The notes beneath the pieces were generated by a model. That model was given only the letters and a program-made list of their open reading frames with translations, had not been told where the DNA came from and did not search any database. The position numbers and the translations under genes are program-made. A DNA stretch of 64,000 bases from the NCBI GenBank assembly GCA_963715995.1, contig OY970283.1, positions 2,604,001 through 2,668,000 on the forward strand, given 5' to 3'. This document shows, piece after piece, positions 39,125 through 48,705 of the stretch (its first letter is position 1; every line of letters begins with the position of its first letter). The stretch is from DATBDN01 sp963715995 (lineage in GTDB: Bacteria > Actinomycetota > Thermoleophilia > Solirubrobacterales > Thermoleophilaceae).

Positions 39125-40243
39125 TCAGCCGCCCACGATCGCCGCTGCCTCGTCCGCGTAGCGGTCCTGCTCGATCGCGCTGCGCAGCCGTTGCATGAGC
39201 GTCCGCATGAAGGTGAGGTTGTGCAGCGTCAGCAGGCGAACGCCGGTCAGCTCACGTGAGCGCACCAGGTAGTGCAGGTATGCGCGTGTGTGGTGGGTGC
39301 ATGCGTAGCAGTCGCAGTCGTCCTGGATCGGCGCGCTGCTGCGGTCGTTGTCGGCCTTCATCAGGTCGAGGCGCCAGCGGCGCGCGGGGTCGGGCACCAG
39401 CGCCGTGCCGTGGCGCGCCAGCCGCGTGGGCGTGGCGCAGTCGAAGCTGTCGATGCCCAGCTCGACTGCCCAGACGATGTCGTCGACGTCGCCGATGCCG
39501 AGCAGGTGGCGCGGGCGCTCGGACGGGAGCGACTCCACGGCCCAGCGGACGACCTGGCGCATCTGGTCCTTGTCTGCGCCCAGCGAGCCTCCGATGGCGA
39601 TGCCGGGCGTGCCGGCCGCGACGATCGCCGCCGCCGACTCGTGGCGGAGCTCCTCGTAGACACCGCCCTGCACGATCCCGTAGAGGACCTGACCGGGTGG
39701 CGCGTTGTCGCGCTGCCACTCGACGCAGCGGTCGAGCCAGCGGTGGGTGCGCTGCATGGAACGCTCGGTGTAGTCGCGCTCGGCGTGGAACGGCGTGCAC
39801 TCGTCGAAGGCCAGCGCGATGTCCGAGCCGAGCGCGTTCTGCACCTGCATCGAGGTCTCCGGGCCCATGAAGCGCTCGGAGCCGTCGATGTAGGAGCGGA
39901 AGCGCACGCCGTCCTCGCTGATCTCGACGATGCGGCTGTGGCGGCCGGCCTCGGCACGGCGCCCCTTGATCTCGTCCGCAACGGTGCCGTGCCCCAGCGA
40001 GAAGACCTGGAAGCCGCCCGAGTCGGTGATGATCGGACGCTGCCAGCCCATGAACTCGTGCAGGCCGCCCAGCTCGGCGATGCGCTCGTGGCCTGGGTTC
40101 AGAAACAGGTGGAAGGTGTTGCCGAGCACCATCTCGTAGCCCAGGCCCTGCACCTCGTCCGACTGGAGCGAGCGCACGGTCGCGTGCGAGGCGAGCGGCA
40201 CGAAGGCCGGCGTCTGCACATCGCCGTGGGCCAGACGAAGCAC
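39125..40243 (-). CDS. tgt: tRNA-guanine transglycosylase (queuine tRNA-ribosyltransferase)
   Basis: Exchanges guanine 34 for a queuine precursor in tRNAs with GUN anticodons. Conserved blocks are TPAFVPLASHATVR, LGNTFHLFLNPG, ITDSGGFQVFSLG with the catalytic Asp, YGIVQGG, SFDCATPTRLARHG and the zinc site CDCYACTHH...H. 372 residues from GTG 40243. Family members begin about 17 residues earlier, and the upstream codons (IAELFETSARAGSARAG) look native, but no ATG, GTG or TTG occurs there before an in-frame stop at 40307-40309, so the true start may be non-canonical (ATC 40294) near the gpmI stop. Confidence 0.93.
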   Translation of the reverse strand: MLRLAHGDVQTPAFVPLASHATVRSLQSDEVQGLGYEMVLGNTFHLFLNPGHERIAELGGLHEFMGWQRPIITDSGGFQVFSLGHGTVADEIKGRRAEAGRHSRIVEISEDGVRFRSYIDGSERFMGPETSMQVQNALGSDIALAFDECTPFHAERDYTERSMQRTHRWLDRCVEWQRDNAPPGQVLYGIVQGGVYEELRHESAAAIVAAGTPGIAIGGSLGADKDQMRQVVRWAVESLPSERPRHLLGIGDVDDIVWAVELGIDSFDCATPTRLARHGTALVPDPARRWRLDLMKADNDRSSAPIQDDCDCYACTHHTRAYLHYLVRSRELTGVRLLTLHNLTFMRTLMQRLRSAIEQDRYADEAAAIVGG

Positions 40244-40306
40244 GCCCGCCCGGGCGCTGCCGGCGCGGGCACTCGTCTCGAAGAGCTCAGCGATCGCGCC
40301 GGGCCT

Positions 40307-41833
40307 TCAGATTCGGGCGCTGTGATCTATCAGCGACTCGCCGGTCATCGCCTCAGGCTGATCCTCGCCCATCAGCTCGAGCAGGGTCGGCGCGACGTCG
40401 GCGAGAGTTCCTCCGCGGCGCAGCCCGCCGACCTCGGCCGTGATGATCACTGGCACCGGGTTGAGCGAGTGCTGCGTGTTCGGGCTTCCGTCGGGCTCCA
40501 GCATGTGGTCGGCGTTGCCGTGGTCGGCCGTGATCAGCAGCGCGCCGCCCGTTGCATGCACCGCCTCGACCACCAGCTTCAGCTGCGCGTCGACGGCCTC
40601 GATGGCCTCCACCGCCGCAGGAATCGACCCGGTGTGGCCCACCATGTCGGGGTTCGCGAAGTTGATGATCCCGAAGCCGTAGTCGCCATCGCGCCAGTGC
40701 GATGCGAATGCCTCCGCGGCGGCCGCGGCGCTCATCTCCGGCTTGTGGTCGTAGGTCGGGACGTCGCGCGGCGAGTCGACCAGGTAGCGCTCCTCGCCGT
40801 CGTAGGCGTGCTCCTCGCCGCCGTTGAAGAAGTACGTCACGTGCGCGTACTTCTCGGTCTCGGCCACGTGCAGCTGGGCGATGCCGCGCTCGGCCAGCGT
40901 CGACGCGAGCGTGGTCTGCGGGCGCTCGGGCGGGAAGGCAACCGGGAACTCGTACTCCTCCTGGTACTCCGTCAGCGTGGTCAGCCGCGCGCCGAACTCG
41001 CCGAGCTTCTCGCTCATCTGCCGCGCCCGGTCGGGGCGGAAGTTGAAGAAGATGACCGTGTCGCCCTTGCGGATGTGCGCCTCCTCCCCCACCGTCGTCG
41101 GCTTGATGAACTCGTCGGTCTCGTCGCGCTCGTAGGCCGCGCGCACGGCGGCGTCGCCCGAGTCGGCGTGGAACTCCGCCTCGCCGTTCACCATCGCGTC
41201 GAATGCGAGCTCGGTTCGGTCCCAGCGCTTGTCGCGGTCCATGGCGTAGTAGCGCCCGCTCACCGTTCCCACGCGCCCGGCGCCGCCGGCGCGCAGCCAC
41301 TCCTCCGCCTCGGCCACGTAGCCGGCGCCGGAGGTGGGCAGCGTGTCGCGGCCGTCGGTGAAAGCGTGCAGCACCACGTCGGGCACATCCTGCGCGGCCG
41401 CCAGCTCGATCAGCGCCTTCAGGTGGCGCTCCGATGCGTGCACGCCTCCGTGTGAGACGAGGCCCGCCAGGTGCAGCCGGCCGCCTTCGCGCGCGGCCGC
41501 CATGGCGGCGAGCAGCACATCGTTCTGGGCGAGTGATCCGTCGGCCACGGCGTCGTCGATGCGCGTGAGGTCCTGTCGCACGACCGCGCCGGCACCCAGG
41601 TTGAGGTGACCGACCTCGGAGTTGCCCATCTGCCCCTCGGGCAGGCCGACGGCGCGCCCGCAGGCGGTGAGCTCGGTGGTCTGGTGGGTGTCCCAGAGCC
41701 GGTCGAAGTTGGGTGTGTCGGCCAGCTCGACCGCGTTGCCAGGCCCCGGTTCGGCGAGCCCCCAGCCGTCCAGAATCACCAGCGCCACCCGCTCGACCGG
41801 GAGCGGCCCCGGCCCTGAGGACCAGTCGCTCAC
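40307..41833 (-). CDS. gpmI: 2,3-bisphosphoglycerate-independent phosphoglycerate mutase
   Basis: 508 residues, normal for the family. It converts 3- to 2-phosphoglycerate. Metal and catalytic motifs are ILDGWG, MGNSEVGHLNLGAG with the catalytic Ser, FTDGRDT, and the C-terminal ITADHGNADHM and TQHSLNPVP. The start is GTG, overlapping the tpiA stop (GTGA). It is the fourth gene of the gap-pgk-tpiA-gpmI operon, a compact lower-glycolysis unit. Confidence 0.95.
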   Translation of the reverse strand: MSDWSSGPGPLPVERVALVILDGWGLAEPGPGNAVELADTPNFDRLWDTHQTTELTACGRAVGLPEGQMGNSEVGHLNLGAGAVVRQDLTRIDDAVADGSLAQNDVLLAAMAAAREGGRLHLAGLVSHGGVHASERHLKALIELAAAQDVPDVVLHAFTDGRDTLPTSGAGYVAEAEEWLRAGGAGRVGTVSGRYYAMDRDKRWDRTELAFDAMVNGEAEFHADSGDAAVRAAYERDETDEFIKPTTVGEEAHIRKGDTVIFFNFRPDRARQMSEKLGEFGARLTTLTEYQEEYEFPVAFPPERPQTTLASTLAERGIAQLHVAETEKYAHVTYFFNGGEEHAYDGEERYLVDSPRDVPTYDHKPEMSAAAAAEAFASHWRDGDYGFGIINFANPDMVGHTGSIPAAVEAIEAVDAQLKLVVEAVHATGGALLITADHGNADHMLEPDGSPNTQHSLNPVPVIITAEVGGLRRGGTLADVAPTLLELMGEDQPEAMTGESLIDHSARI

Positions 41834-42588
41834 CTGGCGGCTTCCACGATCCGCGCGAGCTTCTGCGGATCGAGGCTCGCGCCCCCCACGAGCGCGCCGT
41901 CGATGTCTGGCAGCCCGAGCAACTCGCGCGCGTTGTCGTCGTTCACGCTGCCGCCGTACTGGATCCGCACCTGCTCGGCCGCCTCGCCGTACTTGTCGCG
42001 GATCAGCGCGCGGATGAACCCGCACGCCTCCTGCGCCTGTTCGGGCGTGGCCACCTTGCCGGTACCGATCGCCCACACCGGCTCATACGCCACCACCACG
42101 CGCGTGACATCAGCGGCCGCGATGTCCTCGAACGCCTCCTGGATCTGGTGACGCAGCCGGCGCTCGGTCTCGCCGTTCTCGCGCTCGTCCTCGAGCTCGC
42201 CGACGGCGAGGATCGGCTCGAGCCCCGCGGCGAGCACCACCGGCAGCTTGCGCTGGAGCGCCTTGTCGGTCTCGCCGCAGAACTGGCGCCGCTCCGAGTG
42301 GCCGATCAGCACCCCGTCCACGCCCACGTCCGCGAGCATCGGTGCCGAGATCTCGCCCGTGAACGCCCCGGATGCCTCCTCGTGCACGTTCTGCGCGAGC
42401 ACCCGCAGGGCCGAGCCGGCGGCCGCCGCGCGCGTTACCTCCAGCGCCGTGTACGGCACGCAGATCGCAACGTCCACGTCGTCGATGCCGTCGATCAGCG
42501 GCAGGAACGCCTCCACGTACTCGCGTGCCTCGGCGCGCAGCTTGTGCATCTTCCAGTTGCCCGCGATGTAGGGCCGCCGCTCAGGCAC
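41830..42588 (-). CDS. tpiA: Triosephosphate isomerase
   Basis: 252 residues. Active-site Lys in GNWKMHK, catalytic His in IGHSERR, catalytic Glu and loop 6 in AYEPVWAIGTGKVAT, and the phosphate-binding YGGSV and GGAS turns are all present. It interconverts dihydroxyacetone phosphate and glyceraldehyde 3-phosphate. The start is GTG, overlapping the pgk stop by 8 nt (GTGCCTGA). Confidence 0.96.
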   Translation of the reverse strand: MPERRPYIAGNWKMHKLRAEAREYVEAFLPLIDGIDDVDVAICVPYTALEVTRAAAAGSALRVLAQNVHEEASGAFTGEISAPMLADVGVDGVLIGHSERRQFCGETDKALQRKLPVVLAAGLEPILAVGELEDERENGETERRLRHQIQEAFEDIAAADVTRVVVAYEPVWAIGTGKVATPEQAQEACGFIRALIRDKYGEAAEQVRIQYGGSVNDDNARELLGLPDIDGALVGGASLDPQKLARIVEAAR

Positions 42589-43777
42589 TGTCCAGCACCT
42601 CCACGCCCGGCAGGCGCTTGCCTTCGAGCAGCTCGAGCGACGCGCCGCCGCCGGTCGACAGATGGTCCACTCGCTCGGCCAGGCCGAACTGCACCAGCGC
42701 GGCACCGGAGTCGCCGCCGCCCACGACGGTGGTACCGGGCGCGTTCGCGACAGCCTCTGCCACTCCGCGCGTTCCTGCCGCGAACGGCTCCATCTCGAAC
42801 GCGCCCATCGGCCCGTTCCAGAAAACAGTGCCGGCTCCTTCAATCTCCTTCGCGTAGGCGGCGACCGTCTGGGGACCCACGTCCAGCCCCATCCAGCCGT
42901 CCGGTACCTCCACGCCGTCGATGTCGCGGCGCTCGGCGTCGGCGGCGAAGCGGTCGCCTGCAACCAGATCGAGCGGCAGCAGGATGCGGCAGTCGGACGA
43001 CTGCGCCTTGTCAAGTGCCTTGCGTGCCAGCTCGACGCCGGCCTCCTCCACGAGTGAGTTGCCGGTGGGCTTGCCCTGTGCGCGGAAGAAGCTGAACGCC
43101 ATCGCGCCGCCGATCAGCAGCGCATCCGCCATGTCGAGGAAGCGGTCGATGAGCGCAATCTTGTCCGAAACCTTGGCGCCACCGAGCACCACCACCAGCG
43201 GGCGCGCCGGATCGCGGACGAGGCCCTCCAGCACACCGACCTCGCGCTCGAGCAGCAGGCCCGCGACCGCCATGTCCATGCGCTCGGCCGCTCCCACCGT
43301 CGACGCGTGGGCGCGGTGCGCCGAGCCGAACGCATCTTCCACGAAGACGTCGCCGAGCTTCGCCAGCTCGGCTGACAGCTCCGGGTCGTTCCGCGTCTCC
43401 CCTGGCTCCCAGCGCGTGTTCTCGAGCACCAGCATCGCGCCCGGCTCCAGCCCACGTGCCAGCGCGGTGACCTCGTCGCCCACCACGGCCGGCGCCTGGC
43501 GCACCGGCGCACCGGTCAGCTCGGCGAGCCGCGCCGACGCGGGCGCGAGCGACGTGGCCGGGTCCCGGCCGTCCGGCCGCCCGAGATGCGAGCAGAGCAC
43601 CAGCGCGCCGCCACGCTCGCGTAGCGCCTCGATGGTGGGGAGCGCCGCGCGGATGCGCGTGTCGTCGGTGACCGCGCCGTCCTTCAGCGGGATGTTGAAG
43701 TCGACCCGCACCAACAGTCGCCGGCCCGGGTGGACGTCGATGTCGCGAATGGTCTTCTTGCGAAACGAATCGCTCAC
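42581..43777 (-). CDS. pgk: Phosphoglycerate kinase
   Basis: 398 residues. Transfers phosphate from 1,3-bisphosphoglycerate to ADP. VRVDFNIPL, SHLGRPDG, the VVLGGAKVSDKI hinge region and GGGDSGAAL near the C-terminus match the family. The GTG start overlaps the gap stop (GTGA). Confidence 0.96.
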   Translation of the reverse strand: MSDSFRKKTIRDIDVHPGRRLLVRVDFNIPLKDGAVTDDTRIRAALPTIEALRERGGALVLCSHLGRPDGRDPATSLAPASARLAELTGAPVRQAPAVVGDEVTALARGLEPGAMLVLENTRWEPGETRNDPELSAELAKLGDVFVEDAFGSAHRAHASTVGAAERMDMAVAGLLLEREVGVLEGLVRDPARPLVVVLGGAKVSDKIALIDRFLDMADALLIGGAMAFSFFRAQGKPTGNSLVEEAGVELARKALDKAQSSDCRILLPLDLVAGDRFAADAERRDIDGVEVPDGWMGLDVGPQTVAAYAKEIEGAGTVFWNGPMGAFEMEPFAAGTRGVAEAVANAPGTTVVGGGDSGAALVQFGLAERVDHLSTGGGASLELLEGKRLPGVEVLDSA

Positions 43778-44796
43778 GCAGCAGTTGGCGCTGTGGCAAG
43801 GACGCGCTGCGTCAGGTCGACGAGGCGGTTCGAGTAGCCCCACTCGTTGTCGTACCAGGCCACGACCTTCACCAGCCGCCCGTCGACGACCATCGTCAGC
43901 GGCGCGTCGAAGACCGACGAGTACGAGGAGCTGACCACGTCCGTGGACACGATCGGATCCTCGTTGTACTGGAGGATTCCCTCGAGCGCCCCGCTGTCGG
44001 CGCGGGCCGCGATGGCCTCGTTCACCTCGTCGGCGCTGGTCTCGCGGCTGGCGAGAAAGACGAGGTCGACGACCGAGCCCGTGGGCACCGGCGCCCTGAC
44101 GGCTATGCCGTTCAGCTTGCCTGCCAGCTCCGGGATCACCAAGCCGATCGCCTTGGCCGCGCCGGTCGAGGTCGGAATGAGGTTGAGCGCTGCTGCGCGT
44201 GCGCGGCGCAGATCCTTGTGTGGCGCGTCCTGGAGGTTCTGGTCCTGCGTGTACGCGTGGATCGTCGTCATGACGCCGCTCTCGATGCCGATCGCGTCAT
44301 GCAGCACGCGTGCAACCGGCGCGAGGCAGTTGGTCGTGCACGACGCGTTGGAGATGATGCTGTGGTTCTCCGGGTCGTAGGCGTCGTCATTCACGCCGAG
44401 CACCAGCGTCACATCGGGGTCGGTCGCGGGTGCGGAGATGATGACCTTCTTCGCCCCCGCTTCGAGATGCTTTGACGCGGCGTCACGCGCAGTGAACAAG
44501 CCCGTCGACTCGACCACGACCTCGGCGCCGAGGTCGGCCCACGGCAGCGCACCGGGATCGCGCTCGGAGAACACCTTGAGCTCCTTGCCGTCGATCACGA
44601 GGCTGTCCTCGGTGTGCTCGACGGTGCCCGGGAAGCGTCCCAGAATCGAGTCGTACTTCAGAAGCTGTGCGAGCGTGGCGGTGTCGGTGATGTCGTTGAC
44701 GCCAACCCACTCGATGTCTGCGCCCGCTGCGTGAGCGGCGCGAAAGAGGTTCCTACCGATACGACCGAACCCATTGATCCCAGCCTTAACGGCCAT
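43774..44796 (-). CDS. gap: Glyceraldehyde-3-phosphate dehydrogenase, type I
   Basis: 340 residues. NAD-binding GINGFGRIGRN at the N-terminus, catalytic Cys in SNASCTTNC, and the conserved WYDNEWGYSNR near the end. It oxidises glyceraldehyde 3-phosphate. It is the first gene of the glycolytic operon, with an unusually strong ribosome site, AAAGGAGG (44801-44808), 4 nt before the ATG. The 118 bp up to uvrC should hold the operon promoter; no convincing -10/-35 pair was identified. Confidence 0.97.
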   Translation of the reverse strand: MAVKAGINGFGRIGRNLFRAAHAAGADIEWVGVNDITDTATLAQLLKYDSILGRFPGTVEHTEDSLVIDGKELKVFSERDPGALPWADLGAEVVVESTGLFTARDAASKHLEAGAKKVIISAPATDPDVTLVLGVNDDAYDPENHSIISNASCTTNCLAPVARVLHDAIGIESGVMTTIHAYTQDQNLQDAPHKDLRRARAAALNLIPTSTGAAKAIGLVIPELAGKLNGIAVRAPVPTGSVVDLVFLASRETSADEVNEAIAARADSGALEGILQYNEDPIVSTDVVSSSYSSVFDAPLTMVVDGRLVKVVAWYDNEWGYSNRLVDLTQRVLATAPTAA

Positions 44797-44914
44797 CGGA
44801 TCCTCCTTTGTGTGTCCCAACTGAAACGAATCTGAGCGTACCGGGATACATTTGGCACACGCTTCCGAGGGAGAAGAGCGAGCGGGCCTGCCTCGCCGGC
44901 CCTTCGTTCCCACC

Positions 44915-46798
44915 TCAGCGGATCTTGTGCACGAAGTCGTAGACGTCGTGCGCGACCTTGCCCGGCAGTCCCGGCACCGCGAGCAGCTCCTCCTCGCTCG
45001 CGGCAAGGAACCGCTCCGGGCTTCCGAAGTGGTTCAGGAGCAGGCGCTTGCGCGCCGGCCCGACGCCCGGTAGGTCGTCGAGCACCGAGCGCGTCATCGC
45101 CTTGTCACGCCGGCCGCGGTGAAACTCGATCGCGAAACGGTGAGCCTCGTCGCGGGCGCGCTGGAGCAACTGGAGCGCGGGCGTGTCGTGTGAGAGCACG
45201 ATCGGCGCCTGCTCGCCCGGCAGGAAGATCTCCTCGATCCGCTTCGCGAGGCTGATAACGGTCACGCCGAGGTCGCGGAAAGGCTGGAGGGCGCGCAGCC
45301 CGGCCGAGAGCTGGCCGCGCCCGCCGTCGATCACGATCAGCGCCGGCGCCGAGGCGAAGCTCATGTCGTAGTCCTTGTCGTGCGGCGAGCGCTCGCGATG
45401 TGCCACGTACTGCGCCATGCGCCTGGTCAGCACCTCGTTCATCGCCGCGAAGTCGTCCTGCGCGGCGTCACGGATGGTGAAGCGCCGGTAGTCCGACTTC
45501 TTCGGCGCGCCGCCCTCGAGCACCACCATCGACGCGACCGTGTGCGTCTCGCGGAGGTTGGAGATGTCGAAGCACTCCACGCGCATCGGCAGCTGGTCCA
45601 TGCCGAGCACGCGCTGGAGCTGCTCCATCGCGTCGATGCGCTGCGTGCGGCGTTTCTCGGCGCGCAGCCGGTCCTGGTCCAGGGCCAGTCGAGCGTTGCG
45701 CAGGGCCAGCTCGAAGATCCGGCGCTTGTCGCCACGCTCGGCGTGGCGAACCTCCACGGTCGAGTTGCGGCGCTCGCTCAGCAGCGCGCCGAGCGCCTGC
45801 TCGCGCTCGGCGCCCAGGCCGCGCGGGACGATCACCTGCGGCGGTATCGCCGGGCTGGTGGCGTAGTACTGGAGCACGAACTCCTCGGCCACCTCCGGCT
45901 CGTCGCGACCGGCCTCGTTGGTCAGGTAGAAGCTCTGGCGGTCGGCCAGCACGCCGTCGCGCACCTGGAACACCTGCGCGTTCGCGTCCGTCCCCTCCGC
46001 AGCCACGGCGATCACGTCGACGGTGCCAACCGCCTCGTTCGAGATCCGCTGGCGCTCGAGCAGCGACTGCACCGCTTTCAGCCGGTTGCGCAGGTTCGCG
46101 GCGAGCTCGAACTCCTGGTGCTCGGAGGCCTCGTACATCGCCGCCTCGAGGTCGCGTTCGATCTGGCGGTAGCGGCCGCTCAGGAAGCGGACGATGTTCT
46201 CGATGTTCTCGCGGTAGGCCTCCTTCGAGATGTAGCCGACGCACGGGGCACCACAGCGCTTGATGAAGTAGTCGAGGCAGGGGCTGCCGGACGCGCGCCC
46301 GGGCTCGGCGCCGTCGCAGGTGCGGTACTGGAAGACCTTGCCGAGCAGGTCGAGTGTCTCGCGTGTGCGCTTCGCGTTCGAGTAAGGGCCGAAGTAGGCG
46401 CGCCCGCGACGATGCTTCTCGCGCGTGAAGTAGACGCGCGGGAAGTCCTCGTCGAGCGAGATCCCGATGTAGGGATACGACTTGTCGTCGCGCAGCCGGA
46501 TGTTGAAGCGCGGCCGGTGGCGGCGTATGAAGTTCTGCTCGGCGAGCAGAGCCTCCGACTCGGTCTCGGTCGCAACGAAGTCGATCGTCTCGATCTGCTC
46601 GAGCATCTCGTACGCGCCGCGCGTGGCCGGCTTCGAGAAGTGGCTGCCCACGCGCTTGCGGATCGAGCTCGCCTTGCCGACGTAGAGCACGCGCCCGCGC
46701 CGGTCCTTGAACAGGTAGACGCCCGGGCCGTCGGGCAGCTGCCGGCGCATCTCGGCGGTGCGCTCGGCCGGTGTCTGCGTGCGGTCGGCGGCGGACAT
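44915..46798 (-). CDS. uvrC: Excinuclease ABC subunit C
   Basis: 627 residues. The GIY-YIG nuclease domain opens with GVYLFKDRRGRVLYVGKAS (3' incision); a UVR segment (QEFELAANLRNRLKAVQ, about 235-251) binds UvrB; the C-terminal RNase H-like 5' incision domain has CFDISNLRETHTV and VIDGGRGQL, followed by a helix-hairpin-helix pair (LDDLPGVGPARKRLLL). It works in nucleotide excision repair. No LexA box is evident in front of it. The neighbouring MaoC gene ends 15 bp upstream on the same strand. Confidence 0.96.
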   Translation of the reverse strand: MSAADRTQTPAERTAEMRRQLPDGPGVYLFKDRRGRVLYVGKASSIRKRVGSHFSKPATRGAYEMLEQIETIDFVATETESEALLAEQNFIRRHRPRFNIRLRDDKSYPYIGISLDEDFPRVYFTREKHRRGRAYFGPYSNAKRTRETLDLLGKVFQYRTCDGAEPGRASGSPCLDYFIKRCGAPCVGYISKEAYRENIENIVRFLSGRYRQIERDLEAAMYEASEHQEFELAANLRNRLKAVQSLLERQRISNEAVGTVDVIAVAAEGTDANAQVFQVRDGVLADRQSFYLTNEAGRDEPEVAEEFVLQYYATSPAIPPQVIVPRGLGAEREQALGALLSERRNSTVEVRHAERGDKRRIFELALRNARLALDQDRLRAEKRRTQRIDAMEQLQRVLGMDQLPMRVECFDISNLRETHTVASMVVLEGGAPKKSDYRRFTIRDAAQDDFAAMNEVLTRRMAQYVAHRERSPHDKDYDMSFASAPALIVIDGGRGQLSAGLRALQPFRDLGVTVISLAKRIEEIFLPGEQAPIVLSHDTPALQLLQRARDEAHRFAIEFHRGRRDKAMTRSVLDDLPGVGPARKRLLLNHFGSPERFLAASEEELLAVPGLPGKVAHDVYDFVHKIR

Positions 46799-46813
46799 GG
46801 TCCGCGTTCGAGG

Positions 46814-47287
46814 CTAGCTCTGGGCGACGAGCGCCCGGCCGACCGAGTCGCCCACGAACGCGGGCTTCTCGTTGCCCTCGACCTCGAGCGTGAAGCGCGT
46901 GACGACCTCGAACCAACCGCCGCCCTTCTCGTCGATCTGGACGACCTCGGCGGTCGCGCGGACCTTGCTGCCGGCGGGAACCGGCGCCGGGAAGCGGACC
47001 TTGTTCCAGCCGTAGTTGACGCCGAGCACGAAGCCGGTCGACTCGATCAGGTCCTTGCGGAAGCCGTCGACCAGGCCGAGCGTGAGGTTGCCGTGCGCGA
47101 CGGTCGTGCCGAACGGGCTCTCGGTCTTCGCGCGCTCGATGTCGACGTGGATCCACTGATCGTCGCCTGACAGATCAGCGAACGTGTTGATCATCTCCTG
47201 CGTGACCTCGCGCCAGTTGCCCGGGCCAACCGTCTGGCCCTGCAGCTCGCGCAGTCCTTCGATTCCGTCGACGGTCGCGATAGCCAT
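46814..47287 (-). CDS. MaoC-like (R)-specific enoyl-CoA hydratase
   Basis: 157-residue single hot-dog domain. The hydratase 2 motif is complete: FADLSGDDQWIHVD followed by FGTTVAHGNLTLGL, with the catalytic Asp and His. It hydrates trans-2-enoyl-CoA to the (R)-3-hydroxy form in fatty-acid or polyhydroxyalkanoate metabolism. It stands alone between uvrC and the Tad-like locus, all on the minus strand. Confidence 0.9.
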   Translation of the reverse strand: MAIATVDGIEGLRELQGQTVGPGNWREVTQEMINTFADLSGDDQWIHVDIERAKTESPFGTTVAHGNLTLGLVDGFRKDLIESTGFVLGVNYGWNKVRFPAPVPAGSKVRATAEVVQIDEKGGGWFEVVTRFTLEVEGNEKPAFVGDSVGRALVAQS

Positions 47288-47298
47288 GGCGCGGGAGG

Positions 47299-48705
47299 CT
47301 ATTCGATGAGCTCAACCCCCAGGAAGCCGCCGCTGATCGCGCCGGCGCCGCTCATCAGGCCGAGGATGCGGGCCACGTAGGCCTGCGTCTCGGCGAACGG
47401 CGGGATGCCTTGGTAGCGATCGACCGCCCCCTCGCCGGCGTTGTAGGCCGCCAGCGCGAGCGCGGCGGTTCCGTACTTGGCCAGCAGGTCGTGCATGAGG
47501 TGCGCCTGGGCGTCGATCGACGCGGTGCCGTCGAACGGGTCCGCGAGCCCGTACGCGCGAGCAGTTCCGGGCTCGAACTGCGCGAGCCCGTGCGCTCCCG
47601 TGGGCGAGACGGCGAACGGGTTGAAGCCGGATTCGGCGTAGAGCTGCGCGGCCAGGAGCTCAACTGGCACGTTCCAGCGCCCGGAGGCGCGAACCAGCGC
47701 GTCGCGCCAGCGCGGCGGCACGAACGCGGGCGGCTCGCCGCCGTCGGAGCGCGACGCCAGGCCCCCGGCCGTGGCGACGCCGGAGTGCGCCGCCTCGGAC
47801 GAGCCCGTGAAGCCGTAGTGCCACGGCTCCCACGAGTAGCGGCGAACGAAGCCGAATGCATGCGCGTGCTGGAGCAGCCAGCCGTACGCCGACGCCGGTG
47901 CGAGGTCCAGCTCGGTGCCGTTGCGGTGCAGGCTCGTGCCCGGCCGCGCGACCCACTTCGGGTCCGGGTGGGCCGCGAACAGCGCCGCCTGCTCGGCGTC
48001 GGAGCGAAACGCGCTGGTGATCTGGAGCACGATGCCGTCGCGGCGCGCCGCCGCATCGAGGGCGTCGAACGCGGTCGCGGTATCCGGGCGCATCGGCTTG
48101 CCCTGCCTGTAGGCGAACGGACCGGCATACCCTCCCCCGCCGGTCGCCGGCGCCAGTGGCCCGGCACCCGCGTTCGGCGTGATCGCCGCGACCGCCTTCG
48201 CCGCCACGGCGACCGACGCCGGCCGCCGCGCCGTCGTGGTCGGCAGCCTGAGCTTGGCCGAGCGGCGGAGCTGGACACGCACGCGCGTGGGAGCGATCGA
48301 CAGCGCATCCGGAAACGTGACGTCGCCTGGGGCCAGGTGGACGCCGTTTCGCACCGCGGCGCTGCCGGCGGCGGCGCGAGCCAATGCGAGGTACTGAGCC
48401 TTGCTCATGTGCGCCGGGTTCGGCAGGCCGTCGGGCAGCAGCGCGGGCTCGAACAACCGCGGGTAGGAGGTGCGCATGACGCGGGCCGCCGAGATGGCTG
48501 CGAGGTCCGCCACGCGCTGGTAGCGGCCGCGCGCGCCGAGTGCTTGGCCGTAGGCGAACAGGAAGCCGCCCGCGACGGCGATCACGAGGCACGCCACGAG
48601 CACCAGCAGGAGGGCCTGACCGTGCTCGCCGGCGCGGCGATCGCGGCGGGCGCGCCCGCGGCCACCGCGCCCGGTCACGGCGGCACCCCAGCCGCGCCCG
48701 CTCAC
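47299..48705 (-). CDS. Fusion protein: TadG-like pilin-type N-terminus, VanY peptidase and SLT transglycosylase
   Basis: 468 residues. Residues ~25-75 have the pseudopilin-type GEHGQALLLVLVACLVIAV helix and the following LGARGRYQRVADLAAISAA segment seen in TadG/TadE-type proteins. Residues ~225-310 are a VanY/M15 peptidase with zinc ligands H260 and D267 (HRNGTELD) and H296 (EPWHYGF). Residues ~330-450 are a lytic transglycosylase SLT domain with catalytic E358 (AESGFNP) and AYNAGEGAVDRY. One protein thus carries both a peptide- and a glycan-cleaving activity on a pilus-type anchor. GTG 48705 overlaps the stop of the CpaE-like gene. Confidence 0.85.
   Translation of the reverse strand: MSGRGWGAAVTGRGGRGRARRDRRAGEHGQALLLVLVACLVIAVAGGFLFAYGQALGARGRYQRVADLAAISAARVMRTSYPRLFEPALLPDGLPNPAHMSKAQYLALARAAAGSAAVRNGVHLAPGDVTFPDALSIAPTRVRVQLRRSAKLRLPTTTARRPASVAVAAKAVAAITPNAGAGPLAPATGGGGYAGPFAYRQGKPMRPDTATAFDALDAAARRDGIVLQITSAFRSDAEQAALFAAHPDPKWVARPGTSLHRNGTELDLAPASAYGWLLQHAHAFGFVRRYSWEPWHYGFTGSSEAAHSGVATAGGLASRSDGGEPPAFVPPRWRDALVRASGRWNVPVELLAAQLYAESGFNPFAVSPTGAHGLAQFEPGTARAYGLADPFDGTASIDAQAHLMHDLLAKYGTAALALAAYNAGEGAVDRYQGIPPFAETQAYVARILGLMSGAGAISGGFLGVELIE

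Noticed and set aside
44884..44902. GGGCC...GGCCC inverted repeat downstream of uvrC
   Set aside because: Short stem, long loop, no T-run in the direction of uvrC; only weak evidence for a terminator.
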